Position numbers and translations under genes: made by a program. Shown piece after piece: positions 38,778 to 48,289 of a stretch of 48,970 nt of DNA. The stretch is from Pseudomonadota bacterium (lineage in GTDB: Bacteria; Pseudomonadota; Gammaproteobacteria; JAKAQQ01): positions 1 to 48,970 of the forward strand of contig DAHXNI010000037.1 in the NCBI GenBank assembly GCA_027365475.1, written 5' to 3'. Each line of letters begins with the position of its first letter. Within the stretch, counting starts at the first letter, position 1. The notes under the pieces were generated by a model, which saw only the letters and a program-made list of their open reading frames with translations, was not told the origin of the DNA and ran no database searches.

Positions 38778-41120
38778 TCATCCTCCTTGGACAATACCGA
38801 TTGAAAAGTCGCGGCCTTCCCAGCGTCCATTCGACCATTGGAACGTGAACAGTACCCGCTGCCCGTTGACGAGAGACTCCGTCGGCAGATCGACATAATG
38901 AAGTCCGAGACCGCTGTCACGGGTTTGAACGTCGACTGGCCGACTCCAGCTTGCAAGTCCGTAATGAACCGTACCCGGCGCCGTGAGAAATATCCGGACG
39001 GGAAATCCCGGGGGCATGGTCTCCCGCTGGATGCTGAACGACCATCCAACGTAGCGGCGTTGCGGGATCTGTCCGCCATAACGTTTCCACGCGGCTGCCG
39101 GCTGATCGATGATCTCGCCCTTGATCCGGCTGGCCAGAAGTTTGACGAACTCAGCATGCGCCCAGACCAATGGCATAGCTGAGCGGGAGGGTCGGCCGGG
39201 TTCAAGACCGGCTGTCGGCAGGGCGGGTTGATCCCAGATCTGCTCGGGGATGAGTCCTCCGCGACCGGTCATAGCGGCCATGCTTTTGAGGTATGGCAGG
39301 GAGTCCTCACCAGCCGCCAGTGCGTAATGCCCACGTTCACCCACAAGCAATGGCCAGCCGCGACCGATTCCGTTCCCGTCAAACGATCGGCCATCCGGGT
39401 GTTCTCCGTATCCATCGCCGTTGTAGCGATGCCAGACTTTTCCAGAGGGTGTGGAGGTACTGAGTAGCGCATCGGCGATCTGGACACTCGAGCGGATGCG
39501 GGGATCTTTGGGAGCTCTCAGGCCATAGCGTACGAGTTGCAGAAAATCGAGCGCGACCTGATCGGCAGCCGGGGGGGAGTCGTTGTCGGCACGGTTATGG
39601 ATCAAGAGTCTCTGGTTCAATGCCGAACGGTTTCTCAGTGCATCACGGGGTGCAATTCTCGGATAATAACCATCGACTCCATGCTGTCGGGCCAACTCGG
39701 TGCCCTGGACATAGCACCACTCCTCGATGCTGGTGTTCCACTCGTCGGCCACAGCGAGAACGAAATCCGCTTCCTTGGGATCCAGATGATCTGCTCCTTC
39801 GGCCAGCGCAGCAATGACGACTGCCAAAGTGAAGGGGTTGATGCCAGCATCTTCCTCCCAACGGTCCTGGTCAGTTGAGGGTCCGTTCTTGAGAATGAAT
39901 GTAATTGCGCGGCGGACCATCTGAGTGACATCGATCGAGCCGAGTGCTCCTGCCGAGCGCAGAAACCCAACGAGTAGAATGGGAAAAGCCGCCTCGTCGA
40001 GCTGAATCCCCTGCCAGAACGGGCGACCACCGAGCCACTGATTCTGGAACCAGTGACCATCAGGCTGCTGGGTTGCGATGAGATAGGAGAGAACACGATG
40101 TGCTTCGTCGGTCTGGCCGAGAATGAGAAAAGCCATCGCGCTTTCGACCAGATCCCGTGGCCAGACCAGGTGGTAACCACCGGAAGTCACGCTGGACTCT
40201 CCCCACGGAGTACTGAGACTCGCGACCATGGCACCTGGAAAACTTCGATCCTGGTGAACTTTGAGAACGAGAAGCGAGCGGGCTAGGGTTGGGCAAAATT
40301 CAGGACTCGCCTCCTTCAGGATGTCGAGATCAGCTTTCCAGTCGTGCCAGCTTTGCAGGAAATGTTTCCAGGGCTTTTCGAAATGTTCGGTCAGGCTGCT
40401 TCGGGCCAGGGTCGAGGCTGCGGACATCGAACTCGAAAATCCGATCGCGAGTGTCCCTTTGGGGGTGAGCGCGCCAGCTAGGGTCAATATTCCAGGTCCC
40501 GCTTGGGATGTTTCATGCGTCAGGGTTTGATGTGCCTCAAAATCGCGCCAGGCATCCGACTGGCCGATGACTCCCACTTGGAGACGCGAAAGCACATCGC
40601 GACCCTCATGGCCACCTGCCATGGCAAGCCCGAAGGGTCCCTGTTGGGCGCCAATGATTTGATGCAGCCCGCGCGAAAAGACGCACCCGAGCTGGTTACG
40701 ATCCGTATTGCCGGCGCGTGGGGCCAGGACAAAAAAGAGATCGAGTGTCTCCCGTGTTGTCAGTGCATAATCGATCAGAATGGCATCCCGGATGGGATCC
40801 GGACACACCCGCAACGTTAAAGTGAACCGGGGGTGGTGATGGCGGTAGAGGAGTGCCGGCACTCCGGGCTCAATCTCTTCGAGGTCATAAGATGCATTCT
40901 GTCGGAGATCGATCCAGAAGCCTTTGCCGTCGGAGACCACAAAGTTGAGATCTCGTATCTGCGGGATGTCGACCCGTGGGTAGAACACCTCGTTGAGCAA
41001 TCCCTGTCCCAGAGTAAACCAGAGGCGCGAATGCCCGAGACTGGTTCCCACCATGTCCTTGTCGGCGCGAGACCAAACCGACTCGGGAAGAACAGTGCCG
41101 GCGAAAGAGGGCACATTCAT
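38778..41120 (-). CDS. GH15 glucoamylase-family protein
   Basis: Releases glucose from alpha-glucan ends (glucan 1,4-alpha-glucosidase family; some GH15 members act on trehalose or isomaltose-type bonds). The 780-residue protein has an N-terminal beta-sandwich (about 1-260), a catalytic (alpha/alpha)6 barrel (about 275-680) and a C-terminal beta-rich extension. Catalytic residues: the general acid in R-W-E-E-D-A-G at 420-426 (Glu422/423) and the base Glu626 in L-I-P-E-Q-I-W. There is no signal peptide, so it is probably cytoplasmic and acts on stored glycogen; this is inference. First gene of the leftward operon, 31 nt before tal-pgi. Confidence 0.92.
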   Translation of the reverse strand: MNVPSFAGTVLPESVWSRADKDMVGTSLGHSRLWFTLGQGLLNEVFYPRVDIPQIRDLNFVVSDGKGFWIDLRQNASYDLEEIEPGVPALLYRHHHPRFTLTLRVCPDPIRDAILIDYALTTRETLDLFFVLAPRAGNTDRNQLGCVFSRGLHQIIGAQQGPFGLAMAGGHEGRDVLSRLQVGVIGQSDAWRDFEAHQTLTHETSQAGPGILTLAGALTPKGTLAIGFSSSMSAASTLARSSLTEHFEKPWKHFLQSWHDWKADLDILKEASPEFCPTLARSLLVLKVHQDRSFPGAMVASLSTPWGESSVTSGGYHLVWPRDLVESAMAFLILGQTDEAHRVLSYLIATQQPDGHWFQNQWLGGRPFWQGIQLDEAAFPILLVGFLRSAGALGSIDVTQMVRRAITFILKNGPSTDQDRWEEDAGINPFTLAVVIAALAEGADHLDPKEADFVLAVADEWNTSIEEWCYVQGTELARQHGVDGYYPRIAPRDALRNRSALNQRLLIHNRADNDSPPAADQVALDFLQLVRYGLRAPKDPRIRSSVQIADALLSTSTPSGKVWHRYNGDGYGEHPDGRSFDGNGIGRGWPLLVGERGHYALAAGEDSLPYLKSMAAMTGRGGLIPEQIWDQPALPTAGLEPGRPSRSAMPLVWAHAEFVKLLASRIKGEIIDQPAAAWKRYGGQIPQRRYVGWSFSIQRETMPPGFPVRIFLTAPGTVHYGLASWSRPVDVQTRDSGLGLHYVDLPTESLVNGQRVLFTFQWSNGRWEGRDFSIGIVQGG

Positions 41121-41215
41121 CAGATGGATCGCCGCGTTTTGGATTCAGGGGAACGACTCGGACGGAGTGCGACCGGTATCGGATTGCGTGGGCGAGCATG
41201 CTTGACCATTACGTG

Positions 41216-41227
41216 CATTATAGCGCG
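41216..41227 (-). promoter_or_regulatory. Consensus -10 element of the GH15-tal-pgi-gnd-zwf operon
   Basis: Minus-strand CGCGCTATAATG with a perfect TATAAT at 41222-41217, between the DUF202 gene and the GH15 start, giving a leader of about 90 nt. The -35 position (ACGCGC at 17 nt) is poor, which may mean activator dependence. Confidence 0.5.
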
Positions 41228-41236
41228 ACGACTACC

Positions 41237-41608
41237 TCAGCGCGTGACAGCGAGAAAGATGAGCAACAGAGCACCCATGGCTATCAGCAACACGGTTACG
41301 AGTATTTCTGAACGGCCGCTATGTGCGGGAACCTCGTCGCTCTGAATGATGGCATGACGGTTGGCGAAGAACCTGAGACTCGCGAGTAGCTGCATGATCA
41401 TGGCCAGCGCGACGATGCCTTCTCCTACGAGATGCATGAGTGGGGCGTGACTCAGGCCGACACGACCGTGGATGGCGTGGGCTAGATAGCGCAGGAATAG
41501 GTCGAACTTCTCAATCAGAAATCCGAATGCCATGAGTGCAATAACGGTTCTGACCCAGGCCAGAAAGGTCCGTTCATTGGCAGCATGATCGCTGAAGTGG
41601 GGCACCAT
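41237..41608 (-). CDS. DUF202 membrane protein
   Basis: A 123-residue protein with the DUF202 opening N-E-R-T-F-L-A-W-V-R-T and three transmembrane helices at about 14-35, 57-81 and 101-122. Related E. coli proteins are YidH/YidG, of unknown role. It is a short gene between the outer-membrane barrel gene and the GH15 operon, on the same strand. Confidence 0.85.
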   Translation of the reverse strand: MVPHFSDHAANERTFLAWVRTVIALMAFGFLIEKFDLFLRYLAHAIHGRVGLSHAPLMHLVGEGIVALAMIMQLLASLRFFANRHAIIQSDEVPAHSGRSEILVTVLLIAMGALLLIFLAVTR

Positions 41609-41690
41609 GTGCAGGTGTTACGTGAAGTATCCTTAATGTAAAGCTAATGTTCGGTTGGCGTTCATTTAAACCGGTCGGGTCGCGCGGCGC

Positions 41691-42419
41691 TCAGAAGCTC
41701 AGCCCGAGTGAGACACTGTAAGCATAGTTGCCTGCGATACGAGCGGCTTCCAGATCAATCTCAAACAGTGCGAGCGTTGTCGCGAGCCCGAGCACAAACT
41801 CGTTATGGCTGAAACTCTCATTCGAAAGTCCGGTTGATGCGCTTGGATTGCTCTGTGTCCAGACGCGGCCCCACGCAGCAAAGGGGGTAAAAGGTCCCAA
41901 CTCTTGGGAGAGTGTGAGATCCAGGCTTTTGGTGTCGAAGGACAGCTGGTTGACCCCCGTGAGCCGTGCGTAGGATGCGCGGATTCCGAGTGAGGGCGAG
42001 AGTGCGCCGCCCTGGATCAGGGCATAGCGGATGTCCCCCCCGTAGATCCGGATATGGGTATCCGGTGCGGTCATATAAAACCCACCCACGTCAAATCCAA
42101 AGGGCAACCCTTTGCTGAGGCGAAGACCCGCTGCCGGCACATTCGAAATACTGGAGCCCCCACTCGCGATGCTCCAAGCGTTTGCATGTGCCAGACGGGT
42201 ATCACGCCCGTAGAGACTGATCTGGAAACCTGCGAGTCCAAGTGGAGCGGCTGAGCCCATTGGCGGGTCGGTCACTACGGCGCTGAGATCAGTCGAAAGT
42301 TGTAGAAACTGGGCAGGAGTGAGAAGGCTAAGATCGTGGATGGTGGATCCTGCACAAACCGGCCCGGTCAAGGTCAAGGTCAATAGAGCAAGAGAGACGG
42401 TTGCGAGTCTTTGATGCAT
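41691..42419 (-). CDS. Small outer-membrane beta-barrel protein (hypothetical)
   Basis: A 242-residue protein with a signal peptide (M-H-Q-R-L-A ... V-C-A-G, about 1-24), many alternating hydrophobic strands with G-x-x-x-Y patterns, and a C-terminal Phe (L-G-L-S-F), the usual outer-membrane insertion signal. The family is not identified; porin-like or transporter-like roles are possible. AGGA lies six bases before the ATG. It is downstream of gspF by 87 nt, possibly in the same transcript. Confidence 0.7.
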   Translation of the reverse strand: MHQRLATVSLALLTLTLTGPVCAGSTIHDLSLLTPAQFLQLSTDLSAVVTDPPMGSAAPLGLAGFQISLYGRDTRLAHANAWSIASGGSSISNVPAAGLRLSKGLPFGFDVGGFYMTAPDTHIRIYGGDIRYALIQGGALSPSLGIRASYARLTGVNQLSFDTKSLDLTLSQELGPFTPFAAWGRVWTQSNPSASTGLSNESFSHNEFVLGLATTLALFEIDLEAARIAGNYAYSVSLGLSF

Positions 42420-42506
42420 GACAATTCCTGAGTCGCGGATCCACTGCATCGTAGTGTAACCTGTAAGACTTGATTCGTGTGCGACCCGTCGCGCGTGGTC
42501 CACGAT

Positions 42507-43727
42507 TCAATGAATCAGTCGGTTGAGTTCGAAAATGGGCAGGAGAATAGCTAGTACAATTGTCAGGACAATGCCGCCCATGATGAGGATCATCACAGGT
42601 TCTAGGATGCTGAGGAGCGTACCGGTGATCGATTCGAGCTCCTTCTCCTGATTCGTCGCTGCCCGTTCCAGCAACAAATCCAGCTGACCACTCGATTCGC
42701 CACTTGCTATCAAGTGCACCGTCATCGGTGGAAAGAGGTGGCTCTGATTGAGTGCGCGGCTGATCGAGGAGCCTTCGCGTACCCGCTCAGTGGCATCGCG
42801 AACAGCGGTTTGCATGGGGATGTTGGTCACCACATCTCCTGCAATATGCAGTGCCTCAAGCACCGGGACACCGCTGCCGATGAGGATGCTCAACGTGCGG
42901 GTGAACTGAGCCGTGTTGATGCCCCGGGTGATTCGTCCGATCATCGGCAATCGGAGCCAGAACCGATGCAGCCGTCGTTTCATGGCGGGTCTACGGAAGA
43001 GGCGGATGATTCCAAAGACAGCCAGAGCGATCCCGGCGAAGAGAAAAATGCCGTCGGAACGCACGAAATCACTCAACGCGATCAGCGCGCGTGTAAGAAG
43101 CGGGAGCCGATGACCAATGTTTTTGAAGACGGTCACGATTTCAGGAACCACATAGATCAGTAATCCGGTCACGATAAGCAGGGCCATACCGGAAAGAATG
43201 AATGGGTAAACGAGGGCCAAAGAAACTTTCTGGCGCACGAGTTGGCGGTTTTCAGCATAGTCCGCGAGTCGCTCAAGAACGGCATCGAGATGCCCGGAAT
43301 GCTCTCCGGCAGCCACCGTTGCTCTGAAAATCTCGGGGAAAACATGCGGAAACTCGGCTAGGCCAGATGCCAGGGGATGGCCTTCCATGACTTTGGCACG
43401 CACGGACAGGAGTATTTTTTTGAGTCGCGCGCTTTCATTTTGCTGACTGGCCGTAATCAGCGCCTCTTCGACCGGAAGTCCGGACCGTACCAGGGTTGCG
43501 ATTTGGCGTGTCATCAAGGCGAGATCGGTTGCGGAGATGCGCGATGTGCCCGAGAGCCAACCACGATAGGTGACACCACGTTCGGCTTGGGAAGCCTCGG
43601 CAATATGCAGCGGCATGAGACCTTGTTCGCGGAGCTGCTGACGGGCGGCTCGTGCGGTATCGGCTTCCGTCAACCCTTTCTTCTGGCGGCCTTCCGCATC
43701 GAGGGCCAGATATTCGAATGCGCTCAT
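42507..43727 (-). CDS. gspF: Type II secretion inner-membrane platform protein GspF
   Basis: Platform protein of the type II secretion system. The 406-residue protein begins F-E-Y-L-A-L-D-A-E-G-R-Q-K-K-G, has two GspF domains (about 70-190 and 270-395) each with the S-G-x-P-V-x-E-A-L motif, and three membrane helices near 165-190, 222-245 and 370-400. It follows gspE by four bases. Confidence 0.95.
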   Translation of the reverse strand: MSAFEYLALDAEGRQKKGLTEADTARAARQQLREQGLMPLHIAEASQAERGVTYRGWLSGTSRISATDLALMTRQIATLVRSGLPVEEALITASQQNESARLKKILLSVRAKVMEGHPLASGLAEFPHVFPEIFRATVAAGEHSGHLDAVLERLADYAENRQLVRQKVSLALVYPFILSGMALLIVTGLLIYVVPEIVTVFKNIGHRLPLLTRALIALSDFVRSDGIFLFAGIALAVFGIIRLFRRPAMKRRLHRFWLRLPMIGRITRGINTAQFTRTLSILIGSGVPVLEALHIAGDVVTNIPMQTAVRDATERVREGSSISRALNQSHLFPPMTVHLIASGESSGQLDLLLERAATNQEKELESITGTLLSILEPVMILIMGGIVLTIVLAILLPIFELNRLIH

Positions 43728-43731
43728 GGGC

Positions 43732-45273
43732 TCATTCGGCGCGGGTAACGCGCAGGACTTCTTCGAAAGTCGTCAATCCACGACTGATTCGGTCGAGGCC
43801 ATCATCGCGGATACCGGGTGTGAGCGTGCGGGCATACCGTTCGATATCCTGCTCGGATGCTCCATCATGAATCATCCGACGCAGGTTTGCATCAATGGTG
43901 ACATATTCATGGATGCCCGTCCGGCCTCGAAAACCGGTATAGTTGCACGCCGGGCAGCCGACCGCCTGAAACACGGTCGAGGGATCCGCTTTCCGTTTGG
44001 ATTGTTCGAGCAGTTTCGCTTCATAGGGAGTGGGCTCGTAGGCTTTTTTGCAAGATGGGCAAAGCAGACGAACCAGTCTTTGGGCCAGAACGGCGATCAG
44101 GCTGGATGCGAGCAAGAAGGGTTCAACGCCCATGTCTCGTAGGCGAGCGATCGCACCGATTGCAGTATTCGTATGCAGCGTTGAGAGAACCAAGTGCCCC
44201 GTGAGACTGGCCTGAACCGCGATTTCGGCTGTTTCGAGATCACGGATTTCTCCAACCATCACAATGTCGGGATCCTGACGCAGAATGGCGCGCAATCCGC
44301 GCGCAAATGTCATTTCAACCTTGGTGTTGACCTGTGTCTGGCCGACTCCATCGATGTAATATTCGACGGGATCCTCGACCGTCATGATGTTCTGGGTACG
44401 GTCGTTCAGGCGGATGAGCGCTGCGTAGAGGGTCGTGGTTTTTCCGGAACCGGTTGGACCCGTAACAAGGATGATGCCATGTGGGTTATGGATTGTTTCA
44501 TCCACTTGTTTTTGGAGTTCGTCGGACATGCCGAGCTGTTCGAGATCCAGGCGGCCGGCTTGTTTGTCAAGTAGTCGTAGAACGACCCGCTCCCCATGGC
44601 TTGAGGGGATCGTCGAGACGCGGACATCGACGGCTCGCCCGGCTAGTCGCAATGAAATGCGTCCATCCTGAGGCAGGCGTTTTTCGGCAATGTCGAGCTT
44701 GGCCATGACCTTGACGCGGGAGACGACCAGGGGGGCTACCGCGTGACGCGAAGCGAGAACCTCTCGCAGGACACCATCCACGCGCATGCGGACGATCAGG
44801 CGGTTCTCATAGGGCTCGATATGAATGTCCGAGGCATTGCTTTTGACCGCTTCCGTGAATAATGCGTTGATGAGACGGATGATGGGCGCATCATCATCGC
44901 TTTCCAGGAGATCCTCGGGTTCGGGTAGCTGCTGGGCGACGCTCTGGAGGTCGCTGGAACCGTCGAAGCTTTCCATTGAGTGGATGGTTTGGCCAGACTG
45001 TTGTTCATACGTTTGCTGTAAGAGCCGTGTGAAGAACTCCGCAGTGACCCATTCGATCGGACAAGCCCGTCCGAGAAAACGATGGGCTTCGATCACGGCG
45101 AAGGGGGTGGCATCTTCGCGACAGGCTAGGTCGAGTGCCGGGTCCGGTAGCTGGTGCCGGCGGATGAGGATGCCATGGCGCTTGGCAAATGCGAAGGGCA
45201 GCTGGAGCGGAACTTCGTCACCGGTTGCCGCCTGTTGCTCAGGTGGCGGCAGGGTTTGCCGAGCTTGGTTCAC
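43732..45273 (-). CDS. gspE: Type II secretion ATPase GspE
   Basis: Cytoplasmic ATPase powering pseudopilus assembly. The 513-residue protein has an N-terminal GspE domain (about 20-130), A-S-D-I-H-I-E-P near 147, Walker A G-P-T-G-S-G-K-T at 272-279, Walker B M-V-G-E-I-R-D near 334 and the tetracysteine zinc domain C-P-S-C ... C-P-A-C near 399-434. Its start overlaps the gspD stop as ATGA. Confidence 0.96.
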   Translation of the reverse strand: MNQARQTLPPPEQQAATGDEVPLQLPFAFAKRHGILIRRHQLPDPALDLACREDATPFAVIEAHRFLGRACPIEWVTAEFFTRLLQQTYEQQSGQTIHSMESFDGSSDLQSVAQQLPEPEDLLESDDDAPIIRLINALFTEAVKSNASDIHIEPYENRLIVRMRVDGVLREVLASRHAVAPLVVSRVKVMAKLDIAEKRLPQDGRISLRLAGRAVDVRVSTIPSSHGERVVLRLLDKQAGRLDLEQLGMSDELQKQVDETIHNPHGIILVTGPTGSGKTTTLYAALIRLNDRTQNIMTVEDPVEYYIDGVGQTQVNTKVEMTFARGLRAILRQDPDIVMVGEIRDLETAEIAVQASLTGHLVLSTLHTNTAIGAIARLRDMGVEPFLLASSLIAVLAQRLVRLLCPSCKKAYEPTPYEAKLLEQSKRKADPSTVFQAVGCPACNYTGFRGRTGIHEYVTIDANLRRMIHDGASEQDIERYARTLTPGIRDDGLDRISRGLTTFEEVLRVTRAE

Positions 45274-47351
45274 GAATGCCTGCCGTTCGCTCCGCCCCCG
45301 CCAGGAGAGCGGGTCTTCGTTCCGGCTTTAGGCAGAGTGTGTTTGATCGGCGGCAGGGTGGGACGTCGACTCCCCGGCATGAGTGGAACGGGTTTCTGGT
45401 GAGCCAACTCGTAACTCCGGATGAGTCCATAGCTCTTTTTGGTGTAATAACTCGTTTGAGCCTTGCTTTTGAGAATGGTCGGCTGAAGAAAGACCATGAG
45501 GTTCTCTTTTTGTTTGCTCGTGCTCCGGTACTTGAAAAGGTTGCCGAGCAGAGGAAGATCCCCCAGAAGCGGAATTTGCTCCTTGCTCACGGAAATCTGA
45601 TCGCTGATCAATCCGCCCAGCACGACGATTTGGTGGTTGTTAGCCAAGATTGTGGTCTGGATCTGGCGATTGTTGGTGATGAGACCGACGGCGCCGGCAA
45701 CCGATGGCGCCAGTGTCGAGACCTTCTGCTTGATTTTGAGAATCACTGAGTTGCGCGCGCTGACGCGCGGGGTGATCTGCAGGATAATTCCCACTTCGTG
45801 GCGTTGGATGGTCGAGAAAGGGTTGATGATGCCCGTTGTTGCGCTGGATGCGCTGCCAGACACGCCACCGTAGGCGTACTGTCCGGTCTCGAAGGGGATC
45901 TTTTGCCCCACCTGGATTTTGGCTTTCTGGTTGTCCATGGTCAGGATGCTTGGAGTTGAGAGAATGTTGGTAGATGTGTTGGACGCCAAGGCATTGAGGA
46001 GTGCAGCAAAACTAAATCCATTCTGGACGATACTCCCGACGCCGAGCAGTAGGCCATCGGGTATGGTGCTCAAAGGTGAGGAGACCCCTGTGACACCGGT
46101 ACTGCTACTGGCCGCACCAGACTGGCCTGCCAGGTAAGCCTGTCCGAGTTGCACGACCCCCGTTCCGGTTCCACTGAAGTTGGTCAAGGCAGCGGTGCCT
46201 GCGGACTGGAGGGCATCGGTGACCCAAGTGATGCCAAGCTGGGCCGCCGTGTTGGAACTGAGTTCAGCAATGATGGCCTGGACCAGAACCTGGGCTCTGC
46301 GGATGTCGAGCTTGTGGATGATTGCTCGGATCGATCGCATGAGACGGGGGGGGGCTGTGATGAGGAGTGAGTTGGTACCCTTATCTGCGGCGACCACGGC
46401 TCGAAAGTTATGGGGTGAATGCCCCTTTGCGGCGGGTCTTTCGGCTTGTGCTGCCTTGACGTAACTTTCGAGGATCTTTGCAAGCGATGTGGCCTGCGCA
46501 TAGTGAAGATGGATGACTTGTGTGTTTCCGCCATGACGGACTGGGGTATCCAGTCGGTCGATCATCGTTTTGATCTCCAGTCTTTCCTGGGGTGATCCTC
46601 GGACTAAGATGCTGTTGTTGCGCTCATCAGCAGCGATCCAGACAGGTGCCGAACCGGTTCCGGCCTGACCCTGCATGAGTTTGGTGAGGATCCGGACGAT
46701 CGTCCCCGCCGACGCGTAACGGAGCGTGAAGATGTTGAATCCGATCGGCTGGTCGATTTCTTTGATGATTCTGAGAATCCGTTCGACGTTGTCGAGCCGA
46801 TCCGAAATGATGAGGCTATTGGATGTGGGGTAAGCTGAGAGTTGGGCCGAGATGCCCATGAGCGAACGGAGAACGGGTACTAGGTTGGCGGCATTCACGT
46901 AACGGAGATGTACGACATCCGTCACCAGGGTGTCGCTGGAGGGGTGGCGGGAACCGAAGGTACCCGGCATCTGATGTCCCTCGAGAGCAGGTACGATTTT
47001 GTAAAGATGTGGGCCCGCGGGCACGGCTGCAAAACCGTGAACTTGAAGCACTGAAAGGAACGTGGCGAACACCGCACTCGGGCTGATGGGCTGCGTCGAG
47101 ATGATGGTAACGTTGCCCTGAACACGGGGATCCAGGATGAAATCCTCCCCGGTCATGTGGCTGATCAGACGCGCAACCGCTTGAATTTTGGCGTGCTTGA
47201 AGTTGAGCACAATGCCAGCGCGGGTGGGGGGCGTGTGGGGTTGCGCGGAGGCCATGACGGCTGTTGGAACTTGTGCGGCCAGCATAAAACAGCCGAGTGC
47301 GATTTTGATCAAGGCTTGGGAAAGTTCGTGGGTTCGGATGTGTGTGTTCAA
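45270..47351 (-). CDS. gspD: Type II secretion secretin GspD
   Basis: The outer-membrane channel of the type II system. The 693-residue protein has a signal peptide (about 1-36, ending A-S-A), an N0 domain with G-I-V-L-N-F near 45, repeated N1-N3 (secretin_N) domains (about 110-340), and the secretin pore (about 410-625) with the V-G-x-x-I-P-F segment and the I-V-L-G-G-L-I signature. The last ~45 residues are Pro/Gly/Lys-rich; no clear S-domain for a pilotin is visible. Confidence 0.95.
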   Translation of the reverse strand: MNTHIRTHELSQALIKIALGCFMLAAQVPTAVMASAQPHTPPTRAGIVLNFKHAKIQAVARLISHMTGEDFILDPRVQGNVTIISTQPISPSAVFATFLSVLQVHGFAAVPAGPHLYKIVPALEGHQMPGTFGSRHPSSDTLVTDVVHLRYVNAANLVPVLRSLMGISAQLSAYPTSNSLIISDRLDNVERILRIIKEIDQPIGFNIFTLRYASAGTIVRILTKLMQGQAGTGSAPVWIAADERNNSILVRGSPQERLEIKTMIDRLDTPVRHGGNTQVIHLHYAQATSLAKILESYVKAAQAERPAAKGHSPHNFRAVVAADKGTNSLLITAPPRLMRSIRAIIHKLDIRRAQVLVQAIIAELSSNTAAQLGITWVTDALQSAGTAALTNFSGTGTGVVQLGQAYLAGQSGAASSSTGVTGVSSPLSTIPDGLLLGVGSIVQNGFSFAALLNALASNTSTNILSTPSILTMDNQKAKIQVGQKIPFETGQYAYGGVSGSASSATTGIINPFSTIQRHEVGIILQITPRVSARNSVILKIKQKVSTLAPSVAGAVGLITNNRQIQTTILANNHQIVVLGGLISDQISVSKEQIPLLGDLPLLGNLFKYRSTSKQKENLMVFLQPTILKSKAQTSYYTKKSYGLIRSYELAHQKPVPLMPGSRRPTLPPIKHTLPKAGTKTRSPGGGGANGRHS

Positions 47352-47358
47352 GGTTGGT

Positions 47359-48222
47359 TCAGGGTTGGGAGGGTGGAATCATGATTTCGCGAGTCTGGCC
47401 ATTATCTTGGACCGTGAGGGTGATTGGTTGGTGTGAGTGGGCAAGGCGATGAATCAGATTCAAGCTTTGTATCGGGTTGACGAGCGTAATGCCATTGATG
47501 GCTTGGATGATATCCCCTGGCGACAGGCCGAGACGCAGGAACGCGCGAGGCCGGGCGCCGGGGAAGACTCGGTATCCAGCGAAATGCCCGGCCTTGAATA
47601 CCGGCATCGGTCGAATATACTTCAAGAGCGCCGTGGGCCGTTGGGCCAGCATTTGAGGCAGATTGGGGCCGATGCCCCCTTCAAGGTGCGTAGGAGTGCC
47701 AATACCGGTAGAGCCGGTATTCAGTTTCAGGGCCTGAAGTTCTCCCGCCAAAGTCAAAATGACCTCTTGAGGTTGTATAGAGACGATTTTGGCACCACCC
47801 GGGATGAGTGATCCGAGGGTGAAGACTCGTTCGGGTGCGCTAGCCCCCCCCAGGGCAACAATTGCCCAGGAATCCCTTTTTTTCTGGGTTACAGCCACTC
47901 CCAGTAGAGTGAGAGCCAAGTGGGTTGCGGCAATGGATTGGCCTTGTCCTGCGCTTGCATGGCCGAATAACGGGTGCTCAACGATCGCATGCGCGAAGGT
48001 GATTGCTGGTGTTTTCGAGAGCTTTTGGATCGTCTGGGGCGGATTGGGGAGTTTCGGCCTGCCCCAGAGAGACCAAGTGAAGCGAGCGCCTGTCCATCCC
48101 AGACCGATCACAATCAGGAAAGGCAACCAAGCCGGTGCACGCAACCAAAGGGTGAGGCCCATACTTTTGATGGGAAGCGGAAGCGGTCTCCTGGTAGGCC
48201 AAAATGAGGACAGGGTAGCCAT
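47359..48222 (-). CDS. gspC: Type II secretion protein GspC
   Basis: Connects the secretin to the inner-membrane platform. The 287-residue protein has a membrane helix (about 28-47), an HR domain (about 75-175) with L-x-L-L-G-V-A, and a C-terminal PDZ-like domain (about 200-285) with L-G-L-S-P-G-D-I-I-Q-A-I-N-G. ATG is used; a GTG eight codons upstream is a possible alternative, and neither has a good ribosome site. gspC-D-E-F run in order; gspG-M are not in the window. Confidence 0.9.
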   Translation of the reverse strand: MATLSSFWPTRRPLPLPIKSMGLTLWLRAPAWLPFLIVIGLGWTGARFTWSLWGRPKLPNPPQTIQKLSKTPAITFAHAIVEHPLFGHASAGQGQSIAATHLALTLLGVAVTQKKRDSWAIVALGGASAPERVFTLGSLIPGGAKIVSIQPQEVILTLAGELQALKLNTGSTGIGTPTHLEGGIGPNLPQMLAQRPTALLKYIRPMPVFKAGHFAGYRVFPGARPRAFLRLGLSPGDIIQAINGITLVNPIQSLNLIHRLAHSHQPITLTVQDNGQTREIMIPPSQP

Positions 48223-48289
48223 GTTGAAGGCAAATCCGTTTCGCACACGGGATCAGAGTGCTAAGTGTATCCCAGATTGGATATAAATC

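Noticed and set aside
38747-39205. 153-residue N-terminal extension of the tal-pgi fusion
   Set aside because: Lies inside the GH15 coding region; the M-K-P-L-D start has a ribosome site and family match.
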